NCBI GenBank assembly: GCA_016721945.1
Contig: JADKHC010000012.1
Location: 1 to 64,000 of the forward strand
Origin: Verrucomicrobiota bacterium
Lineage (GTDB): Bacteria; Verrucomicrobiota; Verrucomicrobiia; Opitutales; Opitutaceae
Length of the DNA stretch: 64,000 nucleotides
Direction: 5' to 3'
Shown: positions 9,995-17,235 of the stretch, in pieces
Layout of the letters: the number at the start of each line of letters is the position of its first letter
How positions within the stretch are numbered: position 1 is the stretch's first letter
Notes under the pieces: generated by a model
What the model was told of the DNA's origin: nothing
Database searches by the model: none
Seen by the model: the letters and a program-made list of their open reading frames with translations, nothing else
Made by a program: the position numbers and the translations under genes

Positions 9995-10539
9995 ACTCAG
10001 GCGATATGCCGGCCCTATCTTTAGCGCAACCCGAACATGCTCGGTGTGCCCGCGAAATAAATGCACTGCATACGCAGGTGGTGGAGCGCTGTCGGTCTTG
10101 CGAGAAGCAATTGCACGGGGCGTTGATTGCAGCTTGGCAGGCAGGCCAATTGCTTCGCGAGCAAAAGAAACACGTGCTTGATCTGGCCCGTGGTGGATGG
10201 GTGCCGTGGCTGGAGCAGAATTTTGCCGCATCTCCTCGAACGGCGCAGCGCTATATGCATCTTTCGCGAAACGTCACCGACGTGTCGTATTTGGGGACAC
10301 TTAGCCTACGGCAGGCTTACATGCTCCTTGGCTTGCGCGCAGAAACCAAGGGACGCCGGGAGCGGATACCTGTTCCAGCCCTGCCCAAATATATTCGGCT
10401 GAGTAATAGGCTACTTGGCGCAGTGCCGTTGCCGAAAGAATTCTCGTTATTACCAGCGGTGCAGCGTGATCGTATGCGGCAGGATTTATTGCCGGTGTGG
10501 GAAAGATTACGGGCTATTTTTACATCTTCGTCGGATTGA
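9991..10539 (+). CDS. DUF3102-like plasmid/island protein
   Basis: 182 residues. The central motif WVPWLEQNFAASPRTAQRYM is characteristic of DUF3102-type proteins found on plasmids and integrative elements (W..WLeenf..S.RTAqrYm). It is preceded by a helix with AWQAGQLLREQKKHV. The RTAQRYM segment resembles a ParB/KorB-type HTH and suggests DNA binding. It overlaps the preceding small HTH gene by four bases. Precise function is not established for the family. Confidence 0.65.
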   Translation: MNSGDMPALSLAQPEHARCAREINALHTQVVERCRSCEKQLHGALIAAWQAGQLLREQKKHVLDLARGGWVPWLEQNFAASPRTAQRYMHLSRNVTDVSYLGTLSLRQAYMLLGLRAETKGRRERIPVPALPKYIRLSNRLLGAVPLPKEFSLLPAVQRDRMRQDLLPVWERLRAIFTSSSD

Positions 10540-10593
10540 GTTGACCGTGTGCATATACATGCACCGGGCGAATAATTCGCACTGGCGCATCTT

Positions 10594-10869
10594 ATGAAGA
10601 CACTCGGTTATTCCATATTAACATGTTCGGTGCTGTGGTTGGCTCTTGTCGGTCTGCACGACCTTCTTTGGCTGGTGCGGCCGGTTGTTGTACCATCGCG
10701 TTACCTCTGGTGGGTAATGCGTCTTCCTTTGCCTCGTCCGCATAGCGATTCGGACTTTGCGGTTGTTTGGCCGCTGTTGGTTGGTATCGGCGGTGTTATG
10801 ATCGCGACCGCTTTGAACACCTATGCAGATCGCAAGATGAAGCAGCGCAAGGAAGGGAGTGAAGCATGA
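10594..10869 (+). CDS. Small membrane protein of the mobilisation operon
   Basis: 91 residues with two predicted transmembrane segments: SILTCSVLWLALVGLHDLLWLV near the N-terminus (written here in part) and a second around VWPLLVGIGGVMIATAL, followed by a basic tail (DRKMKQRKEG). Its stop overlaps the ATG of the ParA-like gene by four bases, so it belongs to the ATPase / membrane protein / coupling-protein operon. No family recognised. Confidence 0.6.
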   Translation: MKTLGYSILTCSVLWLALVGLHDLLWLVRPVVVPSRYLWWVMRLPLPRPHSDSDFAVVWPLLVGIGGVMIATALNTYADRKMKQRKEGSEA

Positions 10870-11693
10870 ACTCGAGTATACAACACAGAGCGATTTGGTT
10901 TCTTCAACGCAGGGGCAATATTGGGAAAAGCACTTGTGTGGCGGCGCTGGCGCAATACTGCGACCAGCGCGGTGTGCCGTGGCTTGGGTTTGATCTCGAC
11001 CCTGAACACGCTACCTTCAGTCGCCTCTTCCCGGAGGAGGTGATTTTGCAGCCGCTCGGTGATGAACCCGAGGCGGAAGTTATCAAAATCTTCCGCCGCT
11101 GCACTGAAACGCCTGTCACTTTGATCGATCCGCGTGCGCACCTATCTGACGTCGTGCTGCGCGGCTGGGACATGATCCGATTTCCCGAACAATTCTCGGC
11201 TCAAGGCGGTCGCATCACGACAGTCGTGTTTCCCGGCGATGATCTCGAAATCCTCACCGACATTGACGGCCTGGTCTCGCGACTCGGCGACAAGGTCGAT
11301 TATTTGGTGGTGCGTAATCCAGCCCGCCAACCGCGTTCCCGCATGTTTGATGGTTCGCCTCTGGAAGATGACTTGAAGAATCTGGGGGCAGCTTTCCTTG
11401 AATTGCCGCACCTTCTAGCAGTGGCGCGCAATCATCTCTCTGCGTTGGAGGCGGAGCTTGGTCGTGGTATTACGCATCTGGAAGCGGTTGCCAATCGTGA
11501 ATTGCCATTGGACGGGATGATTCGGCTCGTCGTGGAAGATTGGATACGCACGTCCTTTCGGCGTTTCGACCAAGTGGCGGACAAGCTCCTCCCAACAGAG
11601 TATGCGGCTAAAATCACACGAGTTGACACGGCTACGGTTGTTAGCGCGCCCCGTATTACGCGGGGTGCGAAGATTAACAAAACCAACCTCTGA
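10866..11693 (+). CDS. ParA/MinD-like P-loop ATPase, TraL/StbB-type
   Basis: 275 residues. The deviant Walker A near residues 16-23 reads RGNIGKST instead of the common KGGVGKST; the second Gly-Lys-Ser/Thr is kept. A Walker A'-like FDLDPEH segment and a TLIDPRAHLSD segment (Walker B position) follow. TraL/StbB-like ATPases of conjugative elements have this form and support DNA stability or transfer. The gene lies in a tight operon (four-base overlap upstream, two bases to the next gene) leading to the coupling protein. The TraL label is by resemblance and context; a simple partition ATPase is possible. Confidence 0.7.
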   Translation: MNSSIQHRAIWFLQRRGNIGKSTCVAALAQYCDQRGVPWLGFDLDPEHATFSRLFPEEVILQPLGDEPEAEVIKIFRRCTETPVTLIDPRAHLSDVVLRGWDMIRFPEQFSAQGGRITTVVFPGDDLEILTDIDGLVSRLGDKVDYLVVRNPARQPRSRMFDGSPLEDDLKNLGAAFLELPHLLAVARNHLSALEAELGRGITHLEAVANRELPLDGMIRLVVEDWIRTSFRRFDQVADKLLPTEYAAKITRVDTATVVSAPRITRGAKINKTNL

Positions 11694-11695
11694 CC

Positions 11696-12382
11696 ATGTC
11701 TGAATCCTATCTTGAAAAATGTATCCGGTCGCTGCCGCAGGAAAAGCAGGCCGCCGCCCGTGAGGCGTTCAAAGCAATATCCGAAACCGGTGACGACAGC
11801 TTTCTGTCCAAGCTGCTCGTCACACTGGAAGCGACTTCCGCCTATGCGGTCACCGTCCCGCAAGACTTGGTGGCCAGCGGAGAAAAATTGCTGCGCGAAC
11901 TCGACGCCCGTGCAGCGCAGCTCGCGAAGCAAAATGCAGAAGCCGATGCGCAACGCGAAAAACGCATCGGCGAAATCATTGCCAAACAAGTGCCCTTGCT
12001 CGGCAAGGCGCTCGCCCTAGACCGGGTTGCCGCTGGGTTGGATGCGCAGGCCGCCGAACTCGGCCGGATTGGGCGTGCTCTCGCACGGCTGCGTCATCTT
12101 CGCGTTGGCGGATTGCTGCTTTTGATGGGCTTGTCCGGTGGTCTTGGTGCGGGCTCAGTGGTTGGTCTTTATTGGCAGCCGTATCACAGGGCGGAACGCG
12201 CTGAAGGCTTCGTCTCCCGGCTCAACGCGGCCGGCGTGTTTGTTTCCGTTAAGGACACCGAGAGTGGCACGCACGTCGCGGTCGAAGGTCAACCTGTGCT
12301 TCGTGGCACAGTGTGGCGTAAGAATGCAGAAGGTTACACCACCGGTGCCGATTTCTATTTCCCGAAAGGAGAGAGCCAATGA
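11696..12382 (+). CDS. Coiled-coil, single-pass membrane protein upstream of the coupling ATPase
   Basis: 228 residues. A long charged helical N-terminal half (LLRELDARAAQLAKQNAEAD and following) is probably a coiled coil. One hydrophobic segment lies at about residues 138-160 (GGLLLLMGLSGGLGAGSVVG). A short beta-rich C-terminal domain follows, outside the membrane if the coiled coil is cytoplasmic. Its stop overlaps the start of the T4CP-like gene (ATGA). Because that ATPase lacks its own membrane segments, this protein is a good candidate for its membrane anchor, comparable in context with TraJ/TraK-type accessory factors. Inference from context only. Confidence 0.6.
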   Translation: MSESYLEKCIRSLPQEKQAAAREAFKAISETGDDSFLSKLLVTLEATSAYAVTVPQDLVASGEKLLRELDARAAQLAKQNAEADAQREKRIGEIIAKQVPLLGKALALDRVAAGLDAQAAELGRIGRALARLRHLRVGGLLLLMGLSGGLGAGSVVGLYWQPYHRAERAEGFVSRLNAAGVFVSVKDTESGTHVAVEGQPVLRGTVWRKNAEGYTTGADFYFPKGESQ

Positions 12383-13758
12383 ATCCAGTGCTTTCAGCTA
12401 TCGAACGACTCGCTATCGGTAAAGCTCCTGATCTGGCCGATGAGCCAGTCATTGATTTCAGGAATCGTCATCGCTTGACCAAGCGCGGGCTGTGCGAGTC
12501 GGTCCTCGCGATTGCCAGCCCCGGCAAAGGAAAAACAACTTTGGCCCGTACGCTCTATCGTGCCATGCTGAGGGAACGTTTTGGCGGTCTGGTTCTGTGC
12601 GTGAAGAATTCGCAAGTGCAGGAATTTATCGCTCTCGCTAAAATCGAACGACGCGAACGCGATTGCATCGTTTTGGCGCCCGGTTGTGGCCACGCTTACA
12701 ACCCGCTGGCGAATGAAACTGACAGCGCGGAAGCAGCCGCGCTCCTCGGCGAAATCGCCGAAGTGCTTTCTGGCCGTGTGCGCGATGGCGGAGAAAACGA
12801 AGCCTTTTGGCGGGCTCAACTCGGCATTATTCTCCGTAATCTCTTTGTGCTTTGCCGGTTGGCCTATGGTCGGCATGACGTTCTGCTGGCGGCCGAGTTG
12901 TTTGATGGCCGGGCCAATTCTCTCGCGGAGCTGGCCGATCCGAACTGGCGGTCAACCAGCCCACTGGCTTTTGCTCTCTCGCTGGCTCGGTTGCACGAAA
13001 CCGATCAGGATGTCCGGCTCGCCATCGAATACTTTACCCGAACCTTTCCGGGTCACGGCGACAGGCTGCAAGGCTCGTTGGCTGCCACGGTATCGAGTGT
13101 ATTCGATCACTTGCGACGTACGCCGCTGCGTGAACTCTTTGCGGGCGAGTCTACGTTTTCGACAGAAGATCTGTTTGAGGACGGCCGCATATGCGTCGTC
13201 GGTTTGCCCGCGCTGGATTCGGCGGACGGAAAGATTGCCAATGCCATCATGCAGTTTTGTTTTTGCCGGGCTGCGACGAAACGAGCTCGTGAACATTACT
13301 CTTTTCTCGTCTCCGACGAATGCCAGGAAACGGTGAGCCGCGAGCTCATGCGCAAGCTTGCGGTGCTGCGGGAATTCAAAGTCGCCTCGATCATGCTCAC
13401 GCAAAATCTCGCAGTGCTTGATGATCGTATCGGTGAAACCGCCCGCGAGGCTTTTTGCGGCCTCCTTGGGTTAAAAATCTTTGGTCCGCAGGGCCACGCC
13501 GCTACTCGTCAATGGGCCGCCGATCAAATCGGCAAGCGCAAGATACCGGTCGAAACCAAAACGCGCTCATCCACCGAACGCAGTGGAACCACCAAAAGTA
13601 CGTCGGAGCATCCGCAATGGGAAGATCGCGTACCGCCTTCTCGTTTTGCCGAACTTGCTGTGGGCGAAACGATTTGCCTTCGTGACGGGAAGACCTGGCT
13701 GTCTCGCTGGCACCACGACAAGCCGGGCAAAGGCGGCACGGTACGCATTGTCGATTAG
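12379..13758 (+). CDS. VirD4/TrwB/TraD-type coupling ATPase (T4CP), soluble form
   Basis: 459 residues. Walker A is ASPGKGKTTL near residue 50. LVSDECQE in the second half fits Walker B with the DE pair, and SIMLTQNL is the sensor-like 'TQ' strand seen in TraG/TraD/VirD4 proteins. The family links the relaxosome to a type IV secretion channel. Here the usual N-terminal transmembrane helices are missing: the protein goes straight into the nucleotide-binding domain. The upstream gene supplies a single-pass protein that may replace them. No mating-pair-formation genes are in the window, so the element is probably mobilisable rather than self-transmissible. Confidence 0.8.
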   Translation: MNPVLSAIERLAIGKAPDLADEPVIDFRNRHRLTKRGLCESVLAIASPGKGKTTLARTLYRAMLRERFGGLVLCVKNSQVQEFIALAKIERRERDCIVLAPGCGHAYNPLANETDSAEAAALLGEIAEVLSGRVRDGGENEAFWRAQLGIILRNLFVLCRLAYGRHDVLLAAELFDGRANSLAELADPNWRSTSPLAFALSLARLHETDQDVRLAIEYFTRTFPGHGDRLQGSLAATVSSVFDHLRRTPLRELFAGESTFSTEDLFEDGRICVVGLPALDSADGKIANAIMQFCFCRAATKRAREHYSFLVSDECQETVSRELMRKLAVLREFKVASIMLTQNLAVLDDRIGETAREAFCGLLGLKIFGPQGHAATRQWAADQIGKRKIPVETKTRSSTERSGTTKSTSEHPQWEDRVPPSRFAELAVGETICLRDGKTWLSRWHHDKPGKGGTVRIVD

Positions 13759-13767
13759 AGTTTACAA

Positions 13768-13799
13768 AACCTACTCATTTAATAATAAGTGAGTAGGTT
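13768..13799. promoter_or_regulatory. Palindromic operator upstream of abiEi
   Basis: AACCTACTCA (13768-13777) and TGAGTAGGTT (13790-13799) form a perfect 10-bp inverted repeat with a 12-base AT-rich spacer, ending four bases before the AbiEi ATG. AbiEi antitoxins are known to autoregulate by binding inverted repeats in their promoter, so this is the expected operator. It could also pair in RNA, but there is no T-tract. Confidence 0.7.
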
Positions 13800-13803
13800 C
13801 TGT

Positions 13804-14400
13804 ATGAATCCTAGAAAAACCAAACACCTCATGAAAGCGTTCAAGACGGCCACGATGCTTCCGTCCAAGGAGCTTGAGGCGCGTGGGCTCCAGCGTGGAG
13901 ACATTCAAGCGGCGGTTAGGTCTGGAGTGATTAGCCGGGTGGCTTCGGGTCTGTATCGATTTTCAGAGGCCGAAGTGACCGAGAATCACAGCCTCGTGCA
14001 GGCGTCGCGAATCGTTCCCCACGGTGTAGTTTGTCTGCTCTCGGCGCTTCGTTTTCACGAGACGACGACACAGGCTCCGCATGAGGTATGGCTGGCGGTG
14101 CCGCGCGATAGTTGGCGTCCCAAGGCGAAGGGAATCCGTTTGGTTCAATTTGCGAAGAACGCCTTGGGCGAGGGGATTGAGGCGCACAAGATTGAAGGGG
14201 CGGTGGTGCGAGTAACCAGTCTAGCTCGGACGGTGGCTGATTGTTTTAAGTTTCGGAATAAAATCGGACTCGATGTGGCGGTCGAAGCGCTGCGCGATGT
14301 TCGGAGCCGCCGTAAATGCAGCGTGGATGAACTTCTGCGGCAGGCCCGCCTTTGTCGCGTTGCGAAGGTTATGCAGCCCTATCTGGAAGCACTTTCATGA
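13804..14400 (+). CDS. abiEi: AbiEi-type antitoxin / transcriptional autorepressor (type IV TA)
   Basis: 198 residues from the ATG at 13804; a GTG at 13789 is in frame but lies inside the operator palindrome. The N-terminal winged-helix segment (MLPSKELEARGLQRGDIQAA, then GVISRVASGLYRF) is typical of AbiEi. The C-terminal antitoxin domain has the conserved 'vTslaRTvaDCFKfRnkiGLDVAvEAL' pattern around residues 140-170. AbiEi represses its own operon and neutralises the AbiEii nucleotidyltransferase. Its stop overlaps the AbiEii ATG by four bases. Located between the T4CP and relaxase genes, the pair probably stabilises the element or gives phage protection. Confidence 0.9.
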   Translation: MNPRKTKHLMKAFKTATMLPSKELEARGLQRGDIQAAVRSGVISRVASGLYRFSEAEVTENHSLVQASRIVPHGVVCLLSALRFHETTTQAPHEVWLAVPRDSWRPKAKGIRLVQFAKNALGEGIEAHKIEGAVVRVTSLARTVADCFKFRNKIGLDVAVEALRDVRSRRKCSVDELLRQARLCRVAKVMQPYLEALS

Positions 14401-15305
14401 GCTCATCGCAAAAACGAAACCTGCCCGCGTCGGTCCGGCAACGGCTGCTAAACCTGAGCGATTCGAAGGGGATCGCATTCGATCTCCTGCTCATACGCTA
14501 CGCCGTCGAACGACTTCTGTACCGCCTGACTCAATCGAATCATGCAGATCGCTTCCTGCTCAAAGGTGCGATGCTTTTTGCGGTCTGGACACCGGCGGCA
14601 CACCGTCCAACGCGGGATGTCGATCTACTTGGGTTTGGCTCAGACGACTTGGACGGCATGAAGCGCCTGTTTCAGGAGCTGTGCGAAATTCCTATTACGG
14701 ATGACGGTCTCCTGTTCGATTCTGGCAGTGTCGAGGTGGAGCAAATCCGGGAAGATGCACGCTACGGCGGTTTGCGGGTGCAGCTCCTCGCCATGCTCTC
14801 GAACGTAAAGATTCCCGTACAGGTTGATATTGGTTATGGCGATGTGGTGACGCCTGGTGCGGAAACCGTGCAGTTTCCGGCGTTGCTTGAATTTCCCGCT
14901 CCAACGCTGCGGGCTTATCCCGTCTACACTGTCGTTAGCGAAAAATTCGAAGCGATGGTTGCGCTAGGCGAGACCAACACGCGGATGAAGGATTTCTACG
15001 ACGTTTGGTTCCTCTGCGAACATTTCGAATTCGACAAACGTATCCTCCGCGAGGCGATCAGCGGCACCTTCGAGCGGCGCAGGAATATCGTGCCAAAGCT
15101 TGAGAATATAACGGCGTTTTCAGCGACCTTTGCCGAAATGAAAAAGCCGGTTTGGCTGGCATTCCTAAAACGCAATGCATTGAAGTCACCTGAGTTGACA
15201 GTAGTAATAAACCGGATACGGCAATTTATTGGGCCTGTTTTGGAGGCGAATGCCGTTTCGTCGGTGGCTGCAAAGTGGACGCCGCAAAAAGGCTGGGGCG
15301 ATTAA
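14397..15305 (+). CDS. abiEii: AbiEii-type nucleotidyltransferase toxin (type IV TA)
   Basis: 302 residues from the ATG at 14397, which overlaps the AbiEi stop; an earlier in-frame start at 14352 lies inside abiEi and is unlikely. Family motifs are visible: FLLKGAMLF (motif I GG/GA-S-like turn), PTRDVDLLGFG (the D-x-D metal site), VVSEKFEAMV (Lys of motif III) and NTRMKDFYDVW (motif IV KDxYD). AbiEii/MenT-type toxins use a nucleotide to block growth, in characterised MenT cases by modifying tRNA. Intact by eye. The 3' end overlaps the opposing small gene by four bases. Confidence 0.9.
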   Translation: MSSSQKRNLPASVRQRLLNLSDSKGIAFDLLLIRYAVERLLYRLTQSNHADRFLLKGAMLFAVWTPAAHRPTRDVDLLGFGSDDLDGMKRLFQELCEIPITDDGLLFDSGSVEVEQIREDARYGGLRVQLLAMLSNVKIPVQVDIGYGDVVTPGAETVQFPALLEFPAPTLRAYPVYTVVSEKFEAMVALGETNTRMKDFYDVWFLCEHFEFDKRILREAISGTFERRRNIVPKLENITAFSATFAEMKKPVWLAFLKRNALKSPELTVVINRIRQFIGPVLEANAVSSVAAKWTPQKGWGD

Positions 15306-15595
15306 GCGTCCAAGTTAAAACGTGGGCGCTTGGTTACGGTTGTTGGTATCGGAAATTCAGGCGTGCTTGCCATGGGCACTCCTTTTCTTTTGGCCCTGAC
15401 TTTGACGAAATTATGAATCGTGCTTACTGCGGCCCCGACGCCGAACTGGTCCTTTAGTGCAGAGGCGATTTGCCTGTAGGTCCACCGGCGTTGCCTGAGT
15501 GAGTGGACTAAATCGGCGTAGGGTTCCAATTTACTGGGTGCGGGTTTGGCGTCGGCCTGCGCGAGAAAGTCGGCAATCTTTTGTTCAAGGCTCAT
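15302..15595 (-). CDS. Small helix-turn-helix protein, convergent to abiEii
   Basis: 97 residues. YADLVHSLRQRRWTYRQIAS followed by ALKDQFGV and STIHNFV is a clear HTH pattern (homeodomain-like/resolvase C-terminal type) of small proteins common on mobile elements. The tail is basic (VRAKRKG). The start faces the 446-base non-coding region before the relaxase gene, so it could bind there and act as a relaxosome accessory or repressor. No characterised homologue recognised. Confidence 0.6.
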   Translation of the reverse strand: MSLEQKIADFLAQADAKPAPSKLEPYADLVHSLRQRRWTYRQIASALKDQFGVGAAVSTIHNFVKVRAKRKGVPMASTPEFPIPTTVTKRPRFNLDA

Positions 15596-16041
15596 ACCAA
15601 TGAGCCGGTGTCAACGTACGAACGGATTCGAATGTCGTGCGAGCCAGGTTCGGTGCAATTCGAGCAGATTCGAGGCCGTTCGTCATGGAAGTTTGGATAC
15701 GGCCGAACGTGATCGAACTTCCTACAACGTTGTTCGAGGGCATTCGAGCCGATCTAACGACGCAATTTCGTCGCTAGACATATTGCGTCTCCACTCACAA
15801 CCGCTCGATTTTTGTTCAACGGTAAACGTTGTTTTGCACGCTTTCGTTCCTGAATCGCGCACCGGGTTAGGCGTGTGCGCAACAGGCGGCTCTGCGCCGG
15901 GCGTCTCGTGACCGATAGCGTCGCGAGTCGTAGGCAACTTCTTATGCGCGGCGGTCGTGCACCCGAACCGGACGCTAGGGGGAGGTGAGCGGGGCAGGTC
16001 CGCCGCGCCGGTTGACACTGTTTATTGTTTGAAGACCGCAT
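15596..16041. other. Non-coding region before the relaxase: candidate oriT / control region
   Basis: 446 bases between divergent genes. The first half contains repeated (A/G)TTCGA motifs (about 15627, 15658, 15668, 15733 and 15742) and related TTCG variants. A perfect palindrome ACAACGTTGT lies near 15724. The second half has small inverted repeats such as CGACG/CGTCG (about 15759-15774) and CAACG/CGTTG (about 15818-15832). MobF elements usually keep oriT next to the relaxase and accessory genes, so this is the best oriT candidate. No known nic core was recognised. Confidence 0.4.
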
Positions 16042-17235
16042 ATGTTTACCCTGGCCAAAATTAAAGATGGCGGCACGTACTTGGAAAACCATCTGAGCGC
16101 TAACGACTATTATGCCGAGGGCGAAAAGGTCATCGGCCGCTGGCAGGGCAAAGGAGTGGAACGTCTCGGGCTCACCGCCGAAATCCATGCTGGCGATGCT
16201 GCTTTTGCGGCCCTGCGTGAAAACCGCCATCCCGTGACGGGTGATAAGCTCACGCCGCGCGATGGTGCGAACCGTATCCGTTTTCTGGATTTTCAGTGCA
16301 GCGCGCAGAAATCGGTTTCGGTCATGGCCGTCACACTCGGCGATGAACGCTTACTTGCGGCCCATGATCGCGCTGCGGCCACCGCGTTTGCAGAATTAGA
16401 AAAGTTCGCGGCCTGCCAGGCGAACACGGTGACGGAACGCGGCATGCGCAACACCAGCAATGTGATCGCGGCTAAATTCCGTCACACTGCCAGTCGTGCT
16501 CTCGACCCGCAGGTGCATACGCATTTCGTCTTAGCCAATGCCACATGGGATGAATCGAGTGGCGGTTGGCGCGCCCTTACCGAATATGAAATGGTTCTGG
16601 CGGTCCGTTACGCGGGCAAGGTCTATCAAAACGAACTGGCTCGGTCGTGCCTTGCCCTTGGCTACGATATAGAACCTGCCCGTGATGAACGCGGCTCTAT
16701 CACTGGCTTTGAAATCGCCGGAGTATCGAAAGATGTTCGGGAGCGTTTTTCCAAACGCCGGGCTGAGGTAGAAGTCGGCATTGGGGAATTTAAACAGAGG
16801 CACGGGCGCGAACCCTCCACGGCGGAAATCCACGCGATCACGGTTGAAACGCGCTCCGCAAAACTCGCAGAAATCACCACACCGGCCGTCCTCCAACGCC
16901 AACGTGAACAGCTGACGCCGATGGAACTTGAAGCGCTCACCGCGCTCAGACACCAAGCAGAAATTCAGGCCGGGGAGCGTGTAGACGAACCGGAAAGGAC
17001 GCTATTGTCCAAGGAACGCGACAGCCTGCATGCGAGCATAGGGCACTTGTTCGAACGCCAGAGTGTATTGCCGACACACCAAATCCTAGCCGAAGCCTTG
17101 AACCAAAATCTGGGTCGGCTCGATCCGGCTAAACTGCAGGGAGAGTTAACCCAGTCGAAATTGTGCCGACTACGTCAACGGCACGCTAACCGTGAACAAA
17201 GCCGCGTTGAAGATCACGGCAAACCACGCGTCTAA
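16042..17235 (+). pseudogene. MobF (TrwC/TraI-like) conjugative relaxase, truncated
   Basis: N-terminal relaxase domain with the paired tyrosines in SANDYYAEG (about residues 14-22) and the metal-binding His triad in FRHTASRALDPQVHTHFVLAN, the hallmark of TrwC relaxases. These nick oriT, attach covalently to the 5' end and carry the strand to the recipient. Full-length relatives have about 900-1000 or more residues with a C-terminal RecD-like helicase; here homology stops near residue 375 (around base 17165). The remaining 20 or so codons read out of frame into the following RHS sequence. Thus the helicase half is lost by a deletion or recombination at about 17155-17176, and the gene is probably inactive in transfer. 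Confidence 0.85.

Noticed and set aside
14352..14396. Earlier start for AbiEii
   Set aside because: The extension lies within abiEi and has no similarity; the ATGA overlap at 14397 is the usual arrangement.
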